DNA of 64,000 nucleotides from Rhizobium sp. NLR16a (GTDB lineage Bacteria > Pseudomonadota > Alphaproteobacteria > Rhizobiales > Rhizobiaceae): the NCBI RefSeq assembly GCF_017948245.1, contig NZ_CP072865.1, positions 2,753,501 to 2,817,500 of the forward strand, written 5' to 3'. Positions 35,340 to 44,254 of this stretch are shown one piece after another. The notes under the pieces were generated by a model that did not search any database, was not told the origin of the DNA, and was given only the letters and a program-made list of their open reading frames with translations. How positions within the stretch are numbered: position 1 is the stretch's first letter; the number at the start of each line of letters is the position of its first letter. Made by a program: the position numbers and the translations under genes.

Positions 35340-35507
35340 ATCGGCACGGTTTGCCGGAAAGAATGCAGAATCGCCGCTTTACCTTGAACCTTCGGCCTTT
35401 CTTTCCTAAATTGCCCGGCATCGACCATTTCAACAGGATGTGTGCCGCAATGGATCTCAACCCGATCGCAATGCCAGTTCGCCTTGCCAACGGGGAAATC
35501 CATATCC

Positions 35508-37100
<1,593 letters not shown>

Positions 37101-37190
37101 GTGATTTAAGCGGGCAGCAGTGCTCTCCGCCAGCGGCACCTTCCATTCCCTACCCCCGCTTATTGAGAGCGCGGCCTCCTCCAACCTCCC

Positions 37191-37219
37191 TTGCCTCCTT
37201 TTGTCGGCAATGGTATTTC
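37191..37219 (+). promoter_or_regulatory. Candidate promoter of the ABC-F leader transcript
   Basis: TTGCCT (37191-37196), 17-base spacer, TATTTC (37214-37219). A start near 37226 would give a 30-base leader before the small ORF and about 265 bases before the ABC-F start codon. Confidence 0.45.
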
Positions 37220-37255
37220 CATCCTGCAACCCTTTCGAGAAAGGAGGATCACGCT

Positions 37256-37327
37256 ATGCAGTATTATTTCCGGCATCATCGCCAGCGTGGTCCAGTCAAC
37301 GCCCTGCAAATGCGTTTGCAGGGCTGA
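37256..37327 (+). CDS. 23-residue leader peptide upstream of the ABC-F gene
   Basis: ATG at 37256 to TGA at 37325-37327, product MQYYFRHHRQRGPVNALQ plus MRLQG. It is preceded by AAAGGAGGATCACGCT, the best Shine-Dalgarno site in the neighbourhood and far better than that of the ABC-F gene itself. The 3' end of the ORF is one arm of a perfect 10-bp hairpin (37301-37324). Strong translation, small size, aromatic then basic composition, and position before an ABC-F gene all fit a regulatory leader peptide whose stalling or completion is sensed. Confidence 0.7.
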   Translation: MQYYFRHHRQRGPVNALQMRLQG

Positions 37328-37480
37328 CCAGAGACGCTTTCACTCTCTTCCTGGTCTGCCCTTCGTGGCCGATGCGCCGCCGTCGGATGACTGCGCGCAT
37401 TCCTCTCATTCCCGGGCCCGCAAGACGCAATCCGTGATGGCCTGACGCCACCGATTGCGCCTGCCCCCGGTCAGGACCAG
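37288..37480 (+). promoter_or_regulatory. Alternating RNA stems: candidate attenuator of the ABC-F gene
   Basis: Stem 1: GCCCTGCAAA (37301-37310) with TTTGCAGGGC (37315-37324), extended by TGGTC (37288-37292) pairing GACCA (37326-37330). Stem 2: GACCAG (37326-37331) with CTGGTC (37351-37356), exclusive with the stem 1 extension. Stem 3: the same CTGGTC with a second GACCAG at 37475-37480, ten bases before the ABC-F ATG and part of its only ribosome-site-like sequence. The nine bases GACCAGAGA occur at both sites. Another stem, GCAATC/GATTGC (37427-37432, 37453-37458), lies between. There is no T-run, so control is probably at translation or through Rho. Confidence 0.6.
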
Positions 37481-37489
37481 AGAACGAAC

Positions 37490-39010
37490 ATGACCCTCAT
37501 CAATATCCGCAATCTCGGCGTGACGCTCGCCAATCGGCTATTTTCCAACCTCAATCTCGTCGTCAATGCAGGCGACCGCATCGGTCTCGTCGCCGCCAAC
37601 GGCCGCGGGAAATCCACCCTGCTTGCCTGCATCAACGGCGCGTTGGAGCCGAGCGCGGGCGAGATCACCAAGGCGCGCGGGCTGACGATCGGCCATGTCG
37701 CGCAGAATGCGCCGACCGCCCTTTTCGACACGCCGTTCCATGATGCGGTGCTGCAGGCGCTGCCGGCCGATCAGGCCGAAAGCGAGAGCTGGCGCGTCGA
37801 TGTCGTGCTGGAATCGCTGGAGGTGCCGGAAGTCATGCGCAGCCGGCCGCTGAAGCAATTGAGCGGCGGCTGGCAGCGGCTGGCGATGCTTGCGCGCAGC
37901 TGGGTCAGCGAGCCCGACGTGCTGCTGCTCGACGAACCGACCAACCATCTCGACCTCGAAAAGATCGCGCAGCTGGAAAGCTGGCTGAATGCGCTGCCGC
38001 GCGAGGTGCCAGTCATCCTCTCCAGCCACGACCGCGCCTTTCTCGATGCGACGACGAACAGGACGCTGTTCCTGCGGCCGGAGCAATCGCCGGTCTTCGC
38101 GCTCCCCTATAGCAGAGCACGCGCCGCCCTCGACAAGATCGACGCTTCCGAGGCGCGGCGTTACGAGCGCGACATGAAGGCGGCCGAGCAATTACGCAAG
38201 CAGGCGGCCAAGCTCAACAATATTGGCATCAATTCCGGCAGCGACCTGCTGGTCGTCAAGACGAAGCAGCTGAAGCAGCGGGCGGAGAAGCTGGAGGACG
38301 CGGCAAAACCGGCCCATCTCGAGCGCTCGGCCGGCGCCATCCGGCTTTCCAACCGCGGCACGCATGCCAAGGTGCTGATGACGTTGGACGACGCGGCGGT
38401 GACGACGCCGGACGGGACGCTGCTGTTCAAGACCGGCCGCCAATTCATCTGCCAGGGAGACCGCATCGTGCTCCTCGGCCTCAACGGCGCCGGCAAATCA
38501 CGGCTGGTGTCGATGCTGAAACAAGCGATCGACAGACCCGAGGCCGGGCAGAATGGAATCAAGGCGACGCCGTCGCTGGTTCTCGGCTATGGCGATCAGG
38601 CGCTGGCCGATCTTGCCAACAAGGATACGCCGATCGGCACGATCATCCGCCGCTTCGATGTCGGCGACCAGCGGGCGCGGGCACTGCTCGCCGGAGCCGG
38701 CATGACGATCGACATGCAGTCAAAGCCGATCGGCCAGCTTTCCGGCGGCCAGAAGGCGCGGCTCGGCATGCTGGTGCTCAGGCTGACGGAGCCGAATTTC
38801 TATCTGCTCGACGAGCCCACCAACCATCTCGATATCGAGGGACAGGAAGCGCTGGAAAACGAGCTGATGGCGCATGAAGCGAGTTGTCTGCTGGTCTCGC
38901 ACGACCGCAGCTTCGTGCGGGCGGTTGGAAACCGCTTCTGGTTGATCGAGAAGAAGCGGCTGGTGGAGGTGGAGAGCCCGGAGGGTTTTTTTGCTTCTGT
39001 GGCAGTGTGA
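37490..39010 (+). CDS. ABC-F family ATPase (second), attenuator-controlled
   Basis: 506 residues, two soluble ATPase domains. First P-loop is AANGRGKSTLL (family usually GxNGxGKST), signature LSGGWQRLAML, Walker B LLLDEPTNHLDL. The linker (~205-270) is charged and helical. Second P-loop is GLNGAGKSRLV, with Arg replacing the usual Thr/Ser after GKS; signature LSGGQKARLGML; LLDEPTNHLDIEG. The role is ribosome binding, and antibiotic protection is possible. The ribosome site is poor (CAGAGAACGAAC), in contrast with the strong leader ORF upstream, which suggests inducible translation. Confidence 0.87.
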   Translation: MTLINIRNLGVTLANRLFSNLNLVVNAGDRIGLVAANGRGKSTLLACINGALEPSAGEITKARGLTIGHVAQNAPTALFDTPFHDAVLQALPADQAESESWRVDVVLESLEVPEVMRSRPLKQLSGGWQRLAMLARSWVSEPDVLLLDEPTNHLDLEKIAQLESWLNALPREVPVILSSHDRAFLDATTNRTLFLRPEQSPVFALPYSRARAALDKIDASEARRYERDMKAAEQLRKQAAKLNNIGINSGSDLLVVKTKQLKQRAEKLEDAAKPAHLERSAGAIRLSNRGTHAKVLMTLDDAAVTTPDGTLLFKTGRQFICQGDRIVLLGLNGAGKSRLVSMLKQAIDRPEAGQNGIKATPSLVLGYGDQALADLANKDTPIGTIIRRFDVGDQRARALLAGAGMTIDMQSKPIGQLSGGQKARLGMLVLRLTEPNFYLLDEPTNHLDIEGQEALENELMAHEASCLLVSHDRSFVRAVGNRFWLIEKKRLVEVESPEGFFASVAV

Positions 39011-39058
39011 CAAGCTTTTGAGGTCTGGCGTCCGTAGCCCAAAGCGTTTCAGGCGCAA

Positions 39059-39197
39059 GCCCCTCAGCCTAGCCTCTCTCCGTTCTGACGGGGAGAGGGG
39101 ACGTGCCATAAGAGAGGTCGCGTGAAACGGAGAGCTTGCGGCATGTCCCTTCTCCCCGTCAGAACGGGGAGAAGGTGGCGGCAGCCGGATGAGGGGC
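39059..39197. repeat. Palindromic intergenic repeat, copy B
   Basis: Ends are GCCCCTCAG (39059-39067) and GATGAGGGGC (39188-39197). Two internal hairpins: CTCTCtCCG-ttctga-CGGGGAGAG and CTTCTCCCC-gtcagaac-GGGGAGAAG. In reverse complement it lines up end to end with copy C, so the element has been inserted in opposite orientations. No coding capacity. Confidence 0.8.
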
Positions 39198-39216
39198 ACG
39201 CCGTCCGGCACAGCAG

Positions 39217-39996
39217 CTACCGCTTCGGCGCCACCAGGCAGAAGAAGGCGCCTTGGGGATCGGTGGCCTGGATGATCCAGCTGCCGCCGGGGACTTCCAT
39301 CGGGCCGTTGACGACCTTGCCGCCGCCCGATGTGACGCGTTCGATCGCCGCGTCGATGGCGGGAACGATGAAATAGTAGCTCCAGCAGGGCATGGGCACG
39401 CTGTCGGGCTTGGTCATCATCCCACCGATCTGCCTGCCATCATGCGAGAAGAGGTAGTAGACGCCCATTGGCCCCATATCCATCTCGCTGTCCTTCGTCC
39501 AGCCGAACAGATTGGAATAGAAGGCCAGCGCGTCTTTGCCGTTGCCGGCGTAGAGCTCGTGCCAGCCGATGTTGCCGGGTGCGTCGGGGGCGAGTTCCGG
39601 CCACTCCTGTTCCATCGGCGCCGGCGTCATGATGCAAATGACGGCGCCATGCGGGTCGGCGACGACGGCGAAACGGCCTACGCTCGGGATGTCCTGGGGC
39701 GGCCGGCGCACCGCCCCGCCATTGGCGGCGAAATCCCTTGCCGTCTGGTCGACATCGTCGACGCCGACATAACCCGTCCAGTTCGGCGGGATGCCCTGAC
39801 CTTCAAGCTCGGCCGGAAACTCCATCAGGCCGGCGACGCCGATGCCGTTCGCCTCGAAGATCGTATAGGTCGGCATGCCCTCCACCTGCATGTCCGAGGT
39901 GGTCCAGCCGACGACGGAACTGTAGAATTTCGCGGCGGCTGCGGTGTCTGATGTCATCAGCTCACACCAGATGAACTTTCCATGCGTCTTGGACAT
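39217..39996 (-). CDS. VOC-superfamily protein with two glyoxalase-like modules
   Basis: 259 residues built of two similar ~125-residue modules: the first starts GKFIWCELMTSDTAAAAKFY, the second NIGWHELYAGNGKDALAFYSN. Each has the betaalphabeta-betabetabeta arrangement of the vicinal-oxygen-chelate fold; one metal-site histidine (WHELYA) is visible only in the second. Catalysis cannot be assumed, and binding/antibiotic sequestration is an alternative. ATG at 39996 lies after GAGGGAGAACGTG. First of three same-strand small-enzyme genes. Confidence 0.83.
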   Translation of the reverse strand: MSKTHGKFIWCELMTSDTAAAAKFYSSVVGWTTSDMQVEGMPTYTIFEANGIGVAGLMEFPAELEGQGIPPNWTGYVGVDDVDQTARDFAANGGAVRRPPQDIPSVGRFAVVADPHGAVICIMTPAPMEQEWPELAPDAPGNIGWHELYAGNGKDALAFYSNLFGWTKDSEMDMGPMGVYYLFSHDGRQIGGMMTKPDSVPMPCWSYYFIVPAIDAAIERVTSGGGKVVNGPMEVPGGSWIIQATDPQGAFFCLVAPKR

Positions 39997-40046
39997 CACG
40001 TTCTCCCTCTTGTGACGCCACCCTTTCGCTGGGGGCGCCGTGATTG

Positions 40047-40514
40047 TCAGATTCTGCGGATGTAATGTGCTTCCATGAACTGCTTCCACGAACCGTCCTC
40101 CTGCTTGGCGCTGGAGGTGAAAGTGCGGTGATTGTCGTCGATGAAGGTGATCCGCTCGCGGTAATCGGCAAGGCCATCGCCGCTGAAGTCTGGTCCTGTC
40201 GTATAGAGGTCGAGAACATTGCCGGAGGCGTCGACCTCGCCCTCATAGACCCACATATAGTCCATCATGCTGCCGATCCAGCTGCCGACATATCTGCCCT
40301 TCTCGGCGTTGTAGCCGAGCGTCAGGATCGTGGTGGCCCGCTTGCCATTCGGCATGAGGCCGGTTCCTTCGGCGACGAACCAGATGCCGTGCAGCGAACG
40401 CACGGTCTCCGTCCAGTCGTTGCCGTCGGACATCTCGGGTGCGGTGACGCTCCAGTCGCCGACCAGTCTTTCCAAAAAAGAATGCTCCTTCAGCACTTCG
40501 GCCGTTTTCATCAT
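40047..40514 (-). CDS. DUF1579 family protein
   Basis: 155 residues: HSFLERLVGDWSVTAPEMSDG, GIWFVAEGTGLMPNG and MMDYMWVYEGEVD are the pattern of DUF1579, a calycin-like beta-barrel of unknown function often adjacent to VOC, SRPBCC and YCII genes, as here. ATG at 40514 follows GGGAGAAGCG. Lies 50 bases upstream of the VOC gene on the same strand and is likely cotranscribed. Confidence 0.8.
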   Translation of the reverse strand: MMKTAEVLKEHSFLERLVGDWSVTAPEMSDGNDWTETVRSLHGIWFVAEGTGLMPNGKRATTILTLGYNAEKGRYVGSWIGSMMDYMWVYEGEVDASGNVLDLYTTGPDFSGDGLADYRERITFIDDNHRTFTSSAKQEDGSWKQFMEAHYIRRI

Positions 40515-40556
40515 CGCTTCTCCCTTCGGGTGACGATATTCCAAATGTTTGATGGC

Positions 40557-41285
40557 TCAGTGACAGCAGGACGAGGTCTTCGGAGCATCCTCATATTCGT
40601 CGTGGCGGCGCACGAAATTCATCGTGCTTTCCTCGTTGCGGCCCTTCGGCGCGCGGTCGAGGATCATCAGGGTGCCGATCAGTTCTTCCGGCCCGCGGGC
40701 ATAGCTCGAATAGGTATGAAAGACCTCGCCCTTGTCGTTGCGGTAGAAGGCGCTGAGGCCGGGCAGCTCGTCATGAGCCTCAGCCGGCTCGATAGCAGTG
40801 AAATTGTAGAAGACTTTGTCTTTGGCAAGGTCCTCCGGACTGAAAGAGACGTGATAATCGAAATTGAAATCGCTGCCGAAGGATGAGACCCAGGGGAATT
40901 TCCAGCCCATGCGCTTTTTATAGGCGGCGATCTTCTCGAGCGGGGCACGGGAAACAGCGACCCAGGTGACGTCGTGATGGTTGAGATGCGGCAGAGCGCC
41001 ATCGACGTGATCCGACAGGAAGGAGCAGCCGGGGCAGCCGGCCTGCCAGCCGGGACCGAGCATGAAATGATAGATCAAAAGCTGGCTGCGGCCATCGAAG
41101 AGATCGGCGAGCGACTTCTTTCCCTCGGGTGTTTCGAAGACGTAATCCTTGTCAACCTTCACCCAGGGAAGTGCCATGCGGGCGGCGTTGATGCTGTCGC
41201 GCAGCTTCGTCGCCTCCTTCTCCTTCAGCAGCAGGGCGCGGCGGGCCTCCAGCCATTCCTCGCGGGAAACTACTTCGTTCTGCAT
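40557..41285 (-). CDS. DUF899 (thioredoxin-like) family protein
   Basis: 242 residues. EEWLEARRALLLKEKEATKLRD start, WVKVDKDYVFETPEGKKSLADLF, and PGWQAGCPGCSFLSDHVDG with a Cys-x-x-Cys in a thioredoxin-like fold are typical of DUF899. The far C-terminus is TSSCCH, a possible metal-binding end. Precise role unknown; a redox or peroxidase-like activity is plausible. Divergent from a MarR regulator with a palindrome between them, so probably regulated by it, together with the two genes downstream. Confidence 0.83.
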   Translation of the reverse strand: MQNEVVSREEWLEARRALLLKEKEATKLRDSINAARMALPWVKVDKDYVFETPEGKKSLADLFDGRSQLLIYHFMLGPGWQAGCPGCSFLSDHVDGALPHLNHHDVTWVAVSRAPLEKIAAYKKRMGWKFPWVSSFGSDFNFDYHVSFSPEDLAKDKVFYNFTAIEPAEAHDELPGLSAFYRNDKGEVFHTYSSYARGPEELIGTLMILDRAPKGRNEESTMNFVRRHDEYEDAPKTSSCCH

Positions 41286-41350
41286 GAACTGCGCCCTCCT
41301 CCGGCGCCCGCCGGTGAAGCCGGCTCATCTCCTTCTCCTTGACTAATTGC

Positions 41351-41362
41351 ATTGATATCAAT
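41351..41362. promoter_or_regulatory. MarR-type operator palindrome
   Basis: ATTGATATCAAT is a perfect 12-base palindrome, 12 bases before the MarR-family ATG and 66 bases from the divergent DUF899 start. AT-rich dyads of this kind are the usual MarR binding site. Confidence 0.6.
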
Positions 41363-41373
41363 AGAAATTGAGC

Positions 41374-41895
41374 ATGTCAAATTCGATCGAGATCCCGTTT
41401 TCGACGACGCTGCTGGTGCGCGACACCTGCCTCTGCCTGCATGTGCAGCGGGCGGCACGCGCGCTTGCCCGGTTGTTCGATGATGCGTTGCGGCCGGCCG
41501 GTCTCACCAACGGGCAGTTTTCCCTGATGATGTCGCTGAACCGGCCGGAACCGCCCCCGATGGGGCCGGTCGCCGCCCTGCTCGCCATGGACCAGACGAC
41601 GCTGACGGCGGCGCTGAAGCCCTTACAGCGCAGGGGCTGGGTGACGGTGGCGGAGAACCCGAAGGACAGGCGCGGCCGGCTGCTCAGCCTTACTGCGGAA
41701 GGCAAGGCGGTGCTGGCAACGGCGTTGCCGATCTGGGAAAGCACGCATGCGGCCCTCGACGACGGATTGCCGGGCGGCGGCGTTGGGCGGCTGCGGCAGG
41801 ATCTGCAGGCGCTGTCCGGGGCGACGGTGGAAGCGCCGAAACCGGCTGAGGGGTCGCGCCGGCCGCGTCAAAGTGGACGGGCGACGGGCGATTAG
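41374..41895 (+). CDS. MarR-family transcription regulator
   Basis: 173 residues. Helix-turn-helix and wing: LLAMDQTTLTAALKPLQRRGWVTVAENPKDRRGRLLSLTAEGKAVL, the typical MarR pattern with DRR at the wing tip. The N-terminal part has CLCLHVQRAARALARLFDDAL; two nearby cysteines (in DTCLCLH) could act as an oxidant sensor. The C-terminal tail is rich in Arg and Gly and may be disordered. ATG at 41374 chosen over an in-frame TTG six bases upstream. Likely represses the divergent DUF899/DUF1579/VOC genes. Confidence 0.84.
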   Translation: MSNSIEIPFSTTLLVRDTCLCLHVQRAARALARLFDDALRPAGLTNGQFSLMMSLNRPEPPPMGPVAALLAMDQTTLTAALKPLQRRGWVTVAENPKDRRGRLLSLTAEGKAVLATALPIWESTHAALDDGLPGGGVGRLRQDLQALSGATVEAPKPAEGSRRPRQSGRATGD

Positions 41896-41903
41896 AGTGA
41901 CCT

Positions 41904-42043
41904 GCCCCTCATCCCGGCTGCCGGCACCTTCTCCCCGTTGTGACGGCGAGAAGGGATATGCCGCAAGCTCTCCGTTCCACGCCGATCTTCGCAGGGCACT
42001 CCCCTCTCCCCGTCAGAATGGGGAGAGGGTTGCAGTGAGGGGC
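41904..42043. repeat. Palindromic intergenic repeat, copy C
   Basis: Ends are GCCCCTCAT (41904-41912) and GTGAGGGGC (42035-42043). It contains CTTCTCCCCGTTGTGACGG and CCCTCTCCCC-gtcagaat-GGGGAGAGGG. It fits between the MarR and ohr genes and matches copy B reversed over almost its whole length. Confidence 0.8.
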
Positions 42044-42062
42044 AAATCGCAGGTCGCTGCGA

Positions 42063-42485
42063 TCAGGCGACGGTGACCGGTACTTCGGTCGAGGTGCGCA
42101 TGGCGTGGCTGTAGGGGCAGACGATGTGGGCCGCGGCGGCGAGCTTTTCGGCGGTCTCGCGGTCGAGGCCCGGGATATTGACCGTCAGGGCCACTTCGAT
42201 GCCGAAGCCGGTGCCGTCTTCGCGCGGGCCGATGCCGACCTTGGCGGAGACGGTCGTGTCCTCGGGAATCTTGACCTTCTGCTGGCCTGCAACAAATTTC
42301 AAGGCACCGAGGAAGCAGGCGGAATAGCCGGCAGCAAAGAGCTGTTCGGGATTGGTGCCGGTCGCGCCGTCGCCGCCGAGTTCCTTTGGAACGGTCAGCG
42401 TCACGTCCAGAACGCCGTTTTCGGATACGGCGCGGCCGGCGCGGCCGCCGGTGGCAGAGGCTTTGGTCGTATAGAGAATAGGCAT
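42063..42485 (-). CDS. ohr: Organic hydroperoxide resistance protein (Ohr)
   Basis: 140 residues, family length. Reactive cysteines Cys57 (AAGYSACFLGALKF) and Cys123 (HIVCPYSHAMR) are both in place; N-terminus MPILYTTKASATGGRAG and NPEQLFAAGYSACF are diagnostic. It reduces fatty-acid and other organic hydroperoxides using lipoylated proteins. ATG at 42485 follows AAAGGAGATCGTC. Divergent from ohrR with OhrR-box-like palindromes between, the standard arrangement. Confidence 0.94.
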   Translation of the reverse strand: MPILYTTKASATGGRAGRAVSENGVLDVTLTVPKELGGDGATGTNPEQLFAAGYSACFLGALKFVAGQQKVKIPEDTTVSAKVGIGPREDGTGFGIEVALTVNIPGLDRETAEKLAAAAHIVCPYSHAMRTSTEVPVTVA

Positions 42486-42535
42486 GACGATCTCCTTTGG
42501 TTGGCCCTTCGATCGGGTTGGAGTTTTACTATAGC

Positions 42536-42584
42536 ACAATTAAATTGTACGCAAGTGAATTTTGCAAATTGCATTTCGCAAGTG
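42536..42584. promoter_or_regulatory. OhrR-box-like palindromes between ohr and ohrR
   Basis: ACAATT-a-AATTGT (42536-42548) is a perfect dyad of the known OhrR-box type (TACAATT-AATTGTA). A second dyad, TGCAA-a-TTGCA, is at 42563-42573. The 8-mer CGCAAGTG is repeated directly at 42550 and 42577. Two operators, one towards each gene, would explain control of both. Confidence 0.7.
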
Positions 42585-42619
42585 GAAAGAGGACAATCGC
42601 AGCCTCGGGGATGACGGAT

Positions 42620-43093
42620 ATGAAAGCGCAAACGGCAAAGACCATGGAGATACCTGAGGAGGAGAAGCGGCTGGAAAAGCAGCTGTGCTTTGCGGTTTAC
42701 GCGACGGCGCATGCTTTTACCCGCGCCTATAAACCGATCCTGGACAGGGTCGGCCTCACCTATCCGCAATATCTGGTGATGCTGGTGCTGTGGGAACGCA
42801 GCGCCCTACCGGTGAAGACGATCGGCGAGCAGTTGGACCTCGATTCCGGCACGCTGTCGCCGCTGTTGAAACGGCTGGAACAGAGCGGGCTGATCAAGCG
42901 CATCCGCGATCTGCGCGACGAGCGGCAGGTGATCGTGTCGCTGACGCTGAAGGGCGAAGCGATGAAGGGAGAGGTCGATACGATCATGACGGCGATCGGG
43001 AAAGCCGCCGGCTGCACGATCGAGGAAATGGCCGAGATGCGCGACATGCTGCATCGGCTGCGGGCCAATCTCGGCCGGGCCGGCGACGGCTGA
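42620..43093 (+). CDS. ohrR: Peroxide-sensing MarR regulator OhrR
   Basis: 157 residues. The N-terminal EKQLCFAVYATAHAFTRAYKPIL contains Cys23, matching the sensing cysteine of OhrR, with the conserved tyrosines nearby. HTH/wing: IGEQLDLDSGTLSPLLKRLEQSGLIKRIRDLRDERQV. When reduced it represses ohr and itself; organic hydroperoxides oxidise Cys23 and release it. ATG at 42620 was preferred over 42611 because the GGGG site is then correctly spaced; 42641 is a third choice. Confidence 0.92.
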   Translation: MKAQTAKTMEIPEEEKRLEKQLCFAVYATAHAFTRAYKPILDRVGLTYPQYLVMLVLWERSALPVKTIGEQLDLDSGTLSPLLKRLEQSGLIKRIRDLRDERQVIVSLTLKGEAMKGEVDTIMTAIGKAAGCTIEEMAEMRDMLHRLRANLGRAGDG

Positions 43094-43132
43094 AAGCCCC
43101 TGCCCCGCGCCGGTGTGACGTCTGCGGCGGGA

Positions 43133-43369
43133 TCAGGACCGCCGGGTGGCGGTCTTCGCCGTCGAGCGGCGCTTTTTTGCAGGCGCAGGTGCGGCATCCG
43201 CGTCTTCGGCGGCCTGCTGCAGACGAAGCGCCCTCAGCTTCTCCGTCTTCTTGTCACGGGCCGATGCCTCGGCCGCAATAATGGCGCGCGCCGTGTGATC
43301 GGTCGCTTCGGCCTTGTCGCGAGACGAAAGCTTGGCGGGATTGAAGAATTCTCCCTTGGTGGCGGTCAT
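43133..43369 (-). CDS. Small basic hypothetical protein
   Basis: 78 residues: GEFFNPAKLSSRDKAEATDHTARAI helix, then a charged helix and a C-terminal tail rich in Ala, Lys and Arg (PAKKRRSTAKTATRRS) reminiscent of histone-like tails. Possibly nucleic-acid binding; I know of no named family. ATG is preceded by AAAGGGGGCAC. Convergent with ohrR. Confidence 0.6.
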   Translation of the reverse strand: MTATKGEFFNPAKLSSRDKAEATDHTARAIIAAEASARDKKTEKLRALRLQQAAEDADAAPAPAKKRRSTAKTATRRS

Positions 43370-43509
43370 GTGCCCCCTTTCTCAGGTGATGGCGGCGTTT
43401 GATCCTTGCATTTCGGATGCCAACATCATTTTACGGCCGGGACGTAATTCCACAAAGCCGAGATGTGGCGACCGGCCCGTAACACCAGGGCCGGCATGCC
43501 ACGGCCGGA

Positions 43510-43746
43510 TCAGCGAGCGCGGACAGCCTTCTTCGGCGCCGGCAGCAGGCCCTCGCGCTGCAGCTTCTTGCGGGCAAGCTTGCGCTGGCGGCGAACGGCC
43601 TCCCCCTTTTCGCGGGCACGCTTCTCCGACGGCTTCTCATAAGCGCTGCGCGCTTTCATTTCCCGAAAAAGCCCTTCACGCTGCATCTTTTTCTTAAGCA
43701 CGCGCAACGCCTGATCGACATTGTTATCCCTAACGAGTACCTGCAA
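43510..43746 (-). CDS. rpsU: 30S ribosomal protein S21
   Basis: 78 residues: [30 protein letters not shown] is the S21 core, followed by a lysine/arginine-rich helix and an alphaproteobacterial C-terminal extension ([12 protein letters not shown]). The only start giving the family N-terminus is a TTG at 43744-43746, after AGGAAGGATATTCG; no ATG is available in frame close by. S21 binds 16S rRNA near the anti-Shine-Dalgarno end and aids initiation. A single-gene unit. Confidence 0.9.
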   Translation of the reverse strand: MQVLVRDNNVDQALRVLKKKMQREGLFREMKARSAYEKPSEKRAREKGEAVRRQRKLARKKLQREGLLPAPKKAVRAR

Positions 43747-43802
43747 ACGAATATCCTTCCTGTCGGCGGCGAGGCCGCTGTCATATGATAAAAAATGGCG
43801 GG

Positions 43803-44087
43803 CTACTTGCCCATGCGGATTCCCGAAAATTTCAGCCACGGCTCGGCGTCATCGGCTTTGGCAGCCGCCTCAAGTGACGCCGCCCGTGGCGATTCCCCGA
43901 TGTCGATATCGTCATCGGTAATGCGGCGCTCGAAATTCTCGCCGGTGAACTGGACGCGATATTGCACGTGCCCGTGATCGTTGGGCAGGATGCTGGCGAT
44001 CCGGCACCGCTTGTCTGCCTTTGCCGTGCGGGTCATGCCGGACTTCAGCACGATCATGTCGCCGACCTTGTAGCTTGGTCTGCTCAT
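43803..44087 (-). CDS. Conserved hypothetical with a KOW-like N-terminus
   Basis: 94 residues. [47 protein letters not shown] has the 'x-V-G-D-x-V/I-x-L-K-S-G' look of small SH3-barrel proteins; the C-terminus is helical with [13 protein letters not shown]. Unknown function. ATG at 44087. Located between rpsU and the cold-shock gene on the same strand, separated from the latter by a terminator. Confidence 0.6.
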   Translation of the reverse strand: MSRPSYKVGDMIVLKSGMTRTAKADKRCRIASILPNDHGHVQYRVQFTGENFERRITDDDIDIGESPRAASLEAAAKADDAEPWLKFSGIRMGK

Positions 44088-44121
44088 TCTGCGTCCCTCA
44101 ACTCTTCGGCTGCTCAATTTC

Positions 44122-44150
44122 AAAACAAAAGGCCGGGCTTGAACCCGACC
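44122..44150 (-). terminator. Intrinsic terminator of the cold-shock gene
   Basis: On the minus strand GGTCGGG-ttcaa-gCCCGGCC is followed by TTTTGTTTTG. Good stem with a T-rich tail, 105 bases after the cold-shock stop codon, and upstream of the next same-strand gene. Confidence 0.75.
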
Positions 44151-44254
44151 TCTTCCAGTCATTCAGCCACCAAGCTGCCTTTGATGGTCAGCGCGCTGCC
44201 AGTACATCCGTGGTCAGCGCGCCGCAATCTGTGGCCAGCCAAGGCGAACGACAA

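Larger units (their letters stand above)
37101..37489 (+). other. 389-base leader region of the second ABC-F gene
   Basis: This long gap is not empty: it holds a candidate promoter (37191-37219), a 23-codon leader ORF (37256-37327) and stems that exclude each other (37288-37480). See the separate entries. Confidence 0.7.

Noticed and set aside
41152..41361. ATG at 41328 with AAGGAGAAGGAG just upstream, possible small gene before DUF899
   Set aside because: The strong site is tempting, but the 59-codon frame overlaps the DUF899 gene in another frame and encodes no recognisable protein. It could be an upstream ORF, yet there is no supporting evidence.
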